From positions 64,179 through 128,178 of the forward strand of contig JAHHSQ010000001.1 in assembly GCA_020025135.1 (NCBI GenBank): a stretch of 64,000 bases of DNA. Direction: 5' to 3'. The notes beneath the pieces are model-generated. The model saw only the letters and a list, made by a program, of their open reading frames with translations. It searched no databases and was not told the DNA's origin. The position numbers and the translations under genes are program-made. This document shows positions 62,654 to 64,000 of this stretch, piece by piece (the stretch's first letter is position 1; each line of letters starts with the position of its first letter). The DNA comes from Pectinatus sp. (lineage in GTDB: Bacteria; Bacillota; Negativicutes; Selenomonadales; Selenomonadaceae).

Positions 62654-63961
62654 TTGGATATTCCAGAGAGTATTTTTTACTTGTTTTTGCTCTTTTTGGT
62701 GTTATTAAGTAACGCATTATGTACACTTTTTCGTACAGCTTTATTAGAAACTCCTAAAGGACAGCTGGAAGAAAGTTTGACTCAAGATGAAAAACATAAA
62801 GAGAAAATGCACTATCTCTATAATCATACGGAAGATATCAGTATAATTTTGGGAATTTATGGCGTATTCACTCATTTTATCGTCGCCATATTGGTTTTCA
62901 AAGCCGTAGTGCCACTGACCATGATAAATTTGGTGGCTCACTTTCACGCGCTCACGACTTGGCATCACCCCCTTACAGCTGTTGCCTTGATAGTGTTTTT
63001 TTTGCTAGATGTCTTTTTTACGATGCTATTTCCGGCCCGGTTGGCTAAGGTACGACCAATTTATTATGTGCAAAAATACTTGTCGATTATATCCATTATT
63101 TACGTTATTTTAAAACCTTTGTTACGCGTTGCTAACTATATTACAAATTTATTTTTTATCATTATTGGCGTCAACATACCAACTACAGAAAATGTCACTG
63201 AGGATGAAGTGAAAGACTTGATTGAACGCGGACGCGAAGAAGGCACTTTTGAAAAGGAAGAGCAGGAAATGGTAGACCGCATTTTCCACATGAGTGACCA
63301 AACGGCGTACTCTTTGATGACCCCTCGCACGCAGATGCTTTGGTTAGATTTAGATGACCCATTAGAAGAAAATTTAAAATTAATAACCCAAAATCCAGAT
63401 ACCATTTTTTGGGTTGGGCGCGATAATCTAGACAATTTTTCGGGACTTATTTATGCCAAGGATTTGCTCAATGAAGCACTTTATCATCCGATAACGGAAT
63501 TAACTAGTTTTATCAAAAAACCAATGTTTTTGCCGCGCTCTATGGAAACTTTTCGCGTCTTAGAGAAATTCCGTGACAACGACATTCATGAAGCGATAGT
63601 TATTGATGAATTTGGTGGCGTGGTGGGATTTATTACTTTGCGCGATATCATAGAAGAAATAATCGGCGATATAGCGGTTAATACAGAAGATGAAAGTTTA
63701 GAAATCGTACAGAGAAATGACAATTCTTGGTATGTAGATGGACTATGTGAAGTAGACGATTTCAAAGAAAAATTTGATATCGATAAATTGCCCGATGAAG
63801 ATAAAGACCATTATCAGACGATGGGCGGTTTTTTGCTCTCGTTTTTTGGCTATATCCCGCGGACGGGAGAATATAAAGTATGGAATAATTATCGCTTTGA
63901 AGTTGCTGATATGGACAGAAATCGCATCGATAAAATATTGCTTACTATTTTGCAAAAATAA
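62654..63961 (+). CDS. CNNM/CorC family hemolysin-like transporter
   Basis: A 435-residue protein: an N-terminal DUF21 membrane domain with about four segments, EDEVKDLIERGREEGTFEKEE, a CBS pair (about 205-330, with IVIDEFGGVVGFITLRDI), and a C-terminal CorC_HlyC domain. Relatives transport or extrude Mg2+ and Co2+. TTG start with AAAGGATG at a slightly long distance. Confidence 0.9.
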   Translation: MDIPESIFYLFLLFLVLLSNALCTLFRTALLETPKGQLEESLTQDEKHKEKMHYLYNHTEDISIILGIYGVFTHFIVAILVFKAVVPLTMINLVAHFHALTTWHHPLTAVALIVFFLLDVFFTMLFPARLAKVRPIYYVQKYLSIISIIYVILKPLLRVANYITNLFFIIIGVNIPTTENVTEDEVKDLIERGREEGTFEKEEQEMVDRIFHMSDQTAYSLMTPRTQMLWLDLDDPLEENLKLITQNPDTIFWVGRDNLDNFSGLIYAKDLLNEALYHPITELTSFIKKPMFLPRSMETFRVLEKFRDNDIHEAIVIDEFGGVVGFITLRDIIEEIIGDIAVNTEDESLEIVQRNDNSWYVDGLCEVDDFKEKFDIDKLPDEDKDHYQTMGGFLLSFFGYIPRTGEYKVWNNYRFEVADMDRNRIDKILLTILQK

Positions 63962-63980
63962 AAAAGAAAGCTGGTTTAAT

Positions 63981-64000
63981 ATGAAAATTGTTGTAACTAC
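63981..64000 (+). CDS. Start of an unidentified gene
   Basis: ATG with AAGAAAG about 14 bases upstream and the beginning MKIVVT before the window ends. Too short to identify. Confidence 0.5.

Overview
The window is an AT-rich stretch of a diderm Firmicute-type chromosome, most likely a motile member of the Negativicutes (Selenomonas/Pectinatus-like; this is a guess from gene content and order, not a database result). Supporting signs are a dcw cluster with DAP-type MurE, DapB/DapF/Asd, the Sbp and DUF881 proteins ahead of ftsZ, a cdaA-cdaR-glmM block, motAB, a SAM-I riboswitch, a T-box, and the argR-recN and scpA-scpB neighbourhoods. No rRNA or tRNA gene, prophage or CRISPR array was seen.

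Layout. 1-13.9 kb: wall and division genes (rsmH 3' end, ftsL-like, murE, murF, mraY, split murD, murG, a murC-ddl fusion, ftsQ, DUF881, sbp, ftsZ); ftsI, ftsW, ftsA and murB are not present here. 14-18.6 kb: an orphan solute-binding protein, rimO, a CinA-C/PncC protein and a DEAD-box helicase. 18.7-23.4 kb, minus strand: cdaA, cdaR, a COG2509-type flavoprotein and glmM (c-di-AMP and UDP-GlcNAc supply). 24-31 kb: cyclophilin, FabK-like reductase, motAB, nnr, and rqcH on the minus strand. 31.5-43 kb: dapF, split yicC, remA, gmk, rpoZ, coaBC, SAM riboswitch-metK, a priA gene cut into four exons, def, fmt. 43-50 kb: Bax1-like and VTT membrane proteins, dapB, asd, T-box-thrS, asp23/amaP/DUF2273, nusB. 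50.7-64 kb: xseAB, ispA, dxs, tlyA, nadK, mnmM, argR, recN, NUDIX, a split M50 protease, scpAB and a CNNM/CorC protein.

The striking feature is a family of six structured insertions of 405-647 nt: one in murD, one in yicC, three in priA and one in the M50 protease gene. Each has the P, Q, R and S core elements of group I introns, including a P7.1-type hairpin as in phage group IA introns, and compensatory changes in P6, P7.1 and P9 support the fold. Removing each one restores a continuous, family-like protein; the priA introns lie near the start, in the middle and inside the DEEH motif. All six lie directly 3' of TTGAT or TTTAT. Each has a putative internal guide sequence that starts with the G for the U.G splice-site pair and changes with the target (GTCAG against TTGAT, GTAAA or GTAAG against TTTAT). 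TTGAT is the known target of the C. difficile IStron CdISt1, a chimera of a group I intron and IS200/IS605 ends, so these are best read as non-autonomous mini-IStrons without transposase or TnpB. In five of six the first three intron bases are an in-frame stop codon; in the sixth a stop comes 32 nt in, also before the ribozyme core. Ribosomes should therefore not run into the catalytic RNA. If the splicing inference holds, synthesis of MurD, PriA, YicC and a membrane protease in this organism depends on self-splicing mobile introns.
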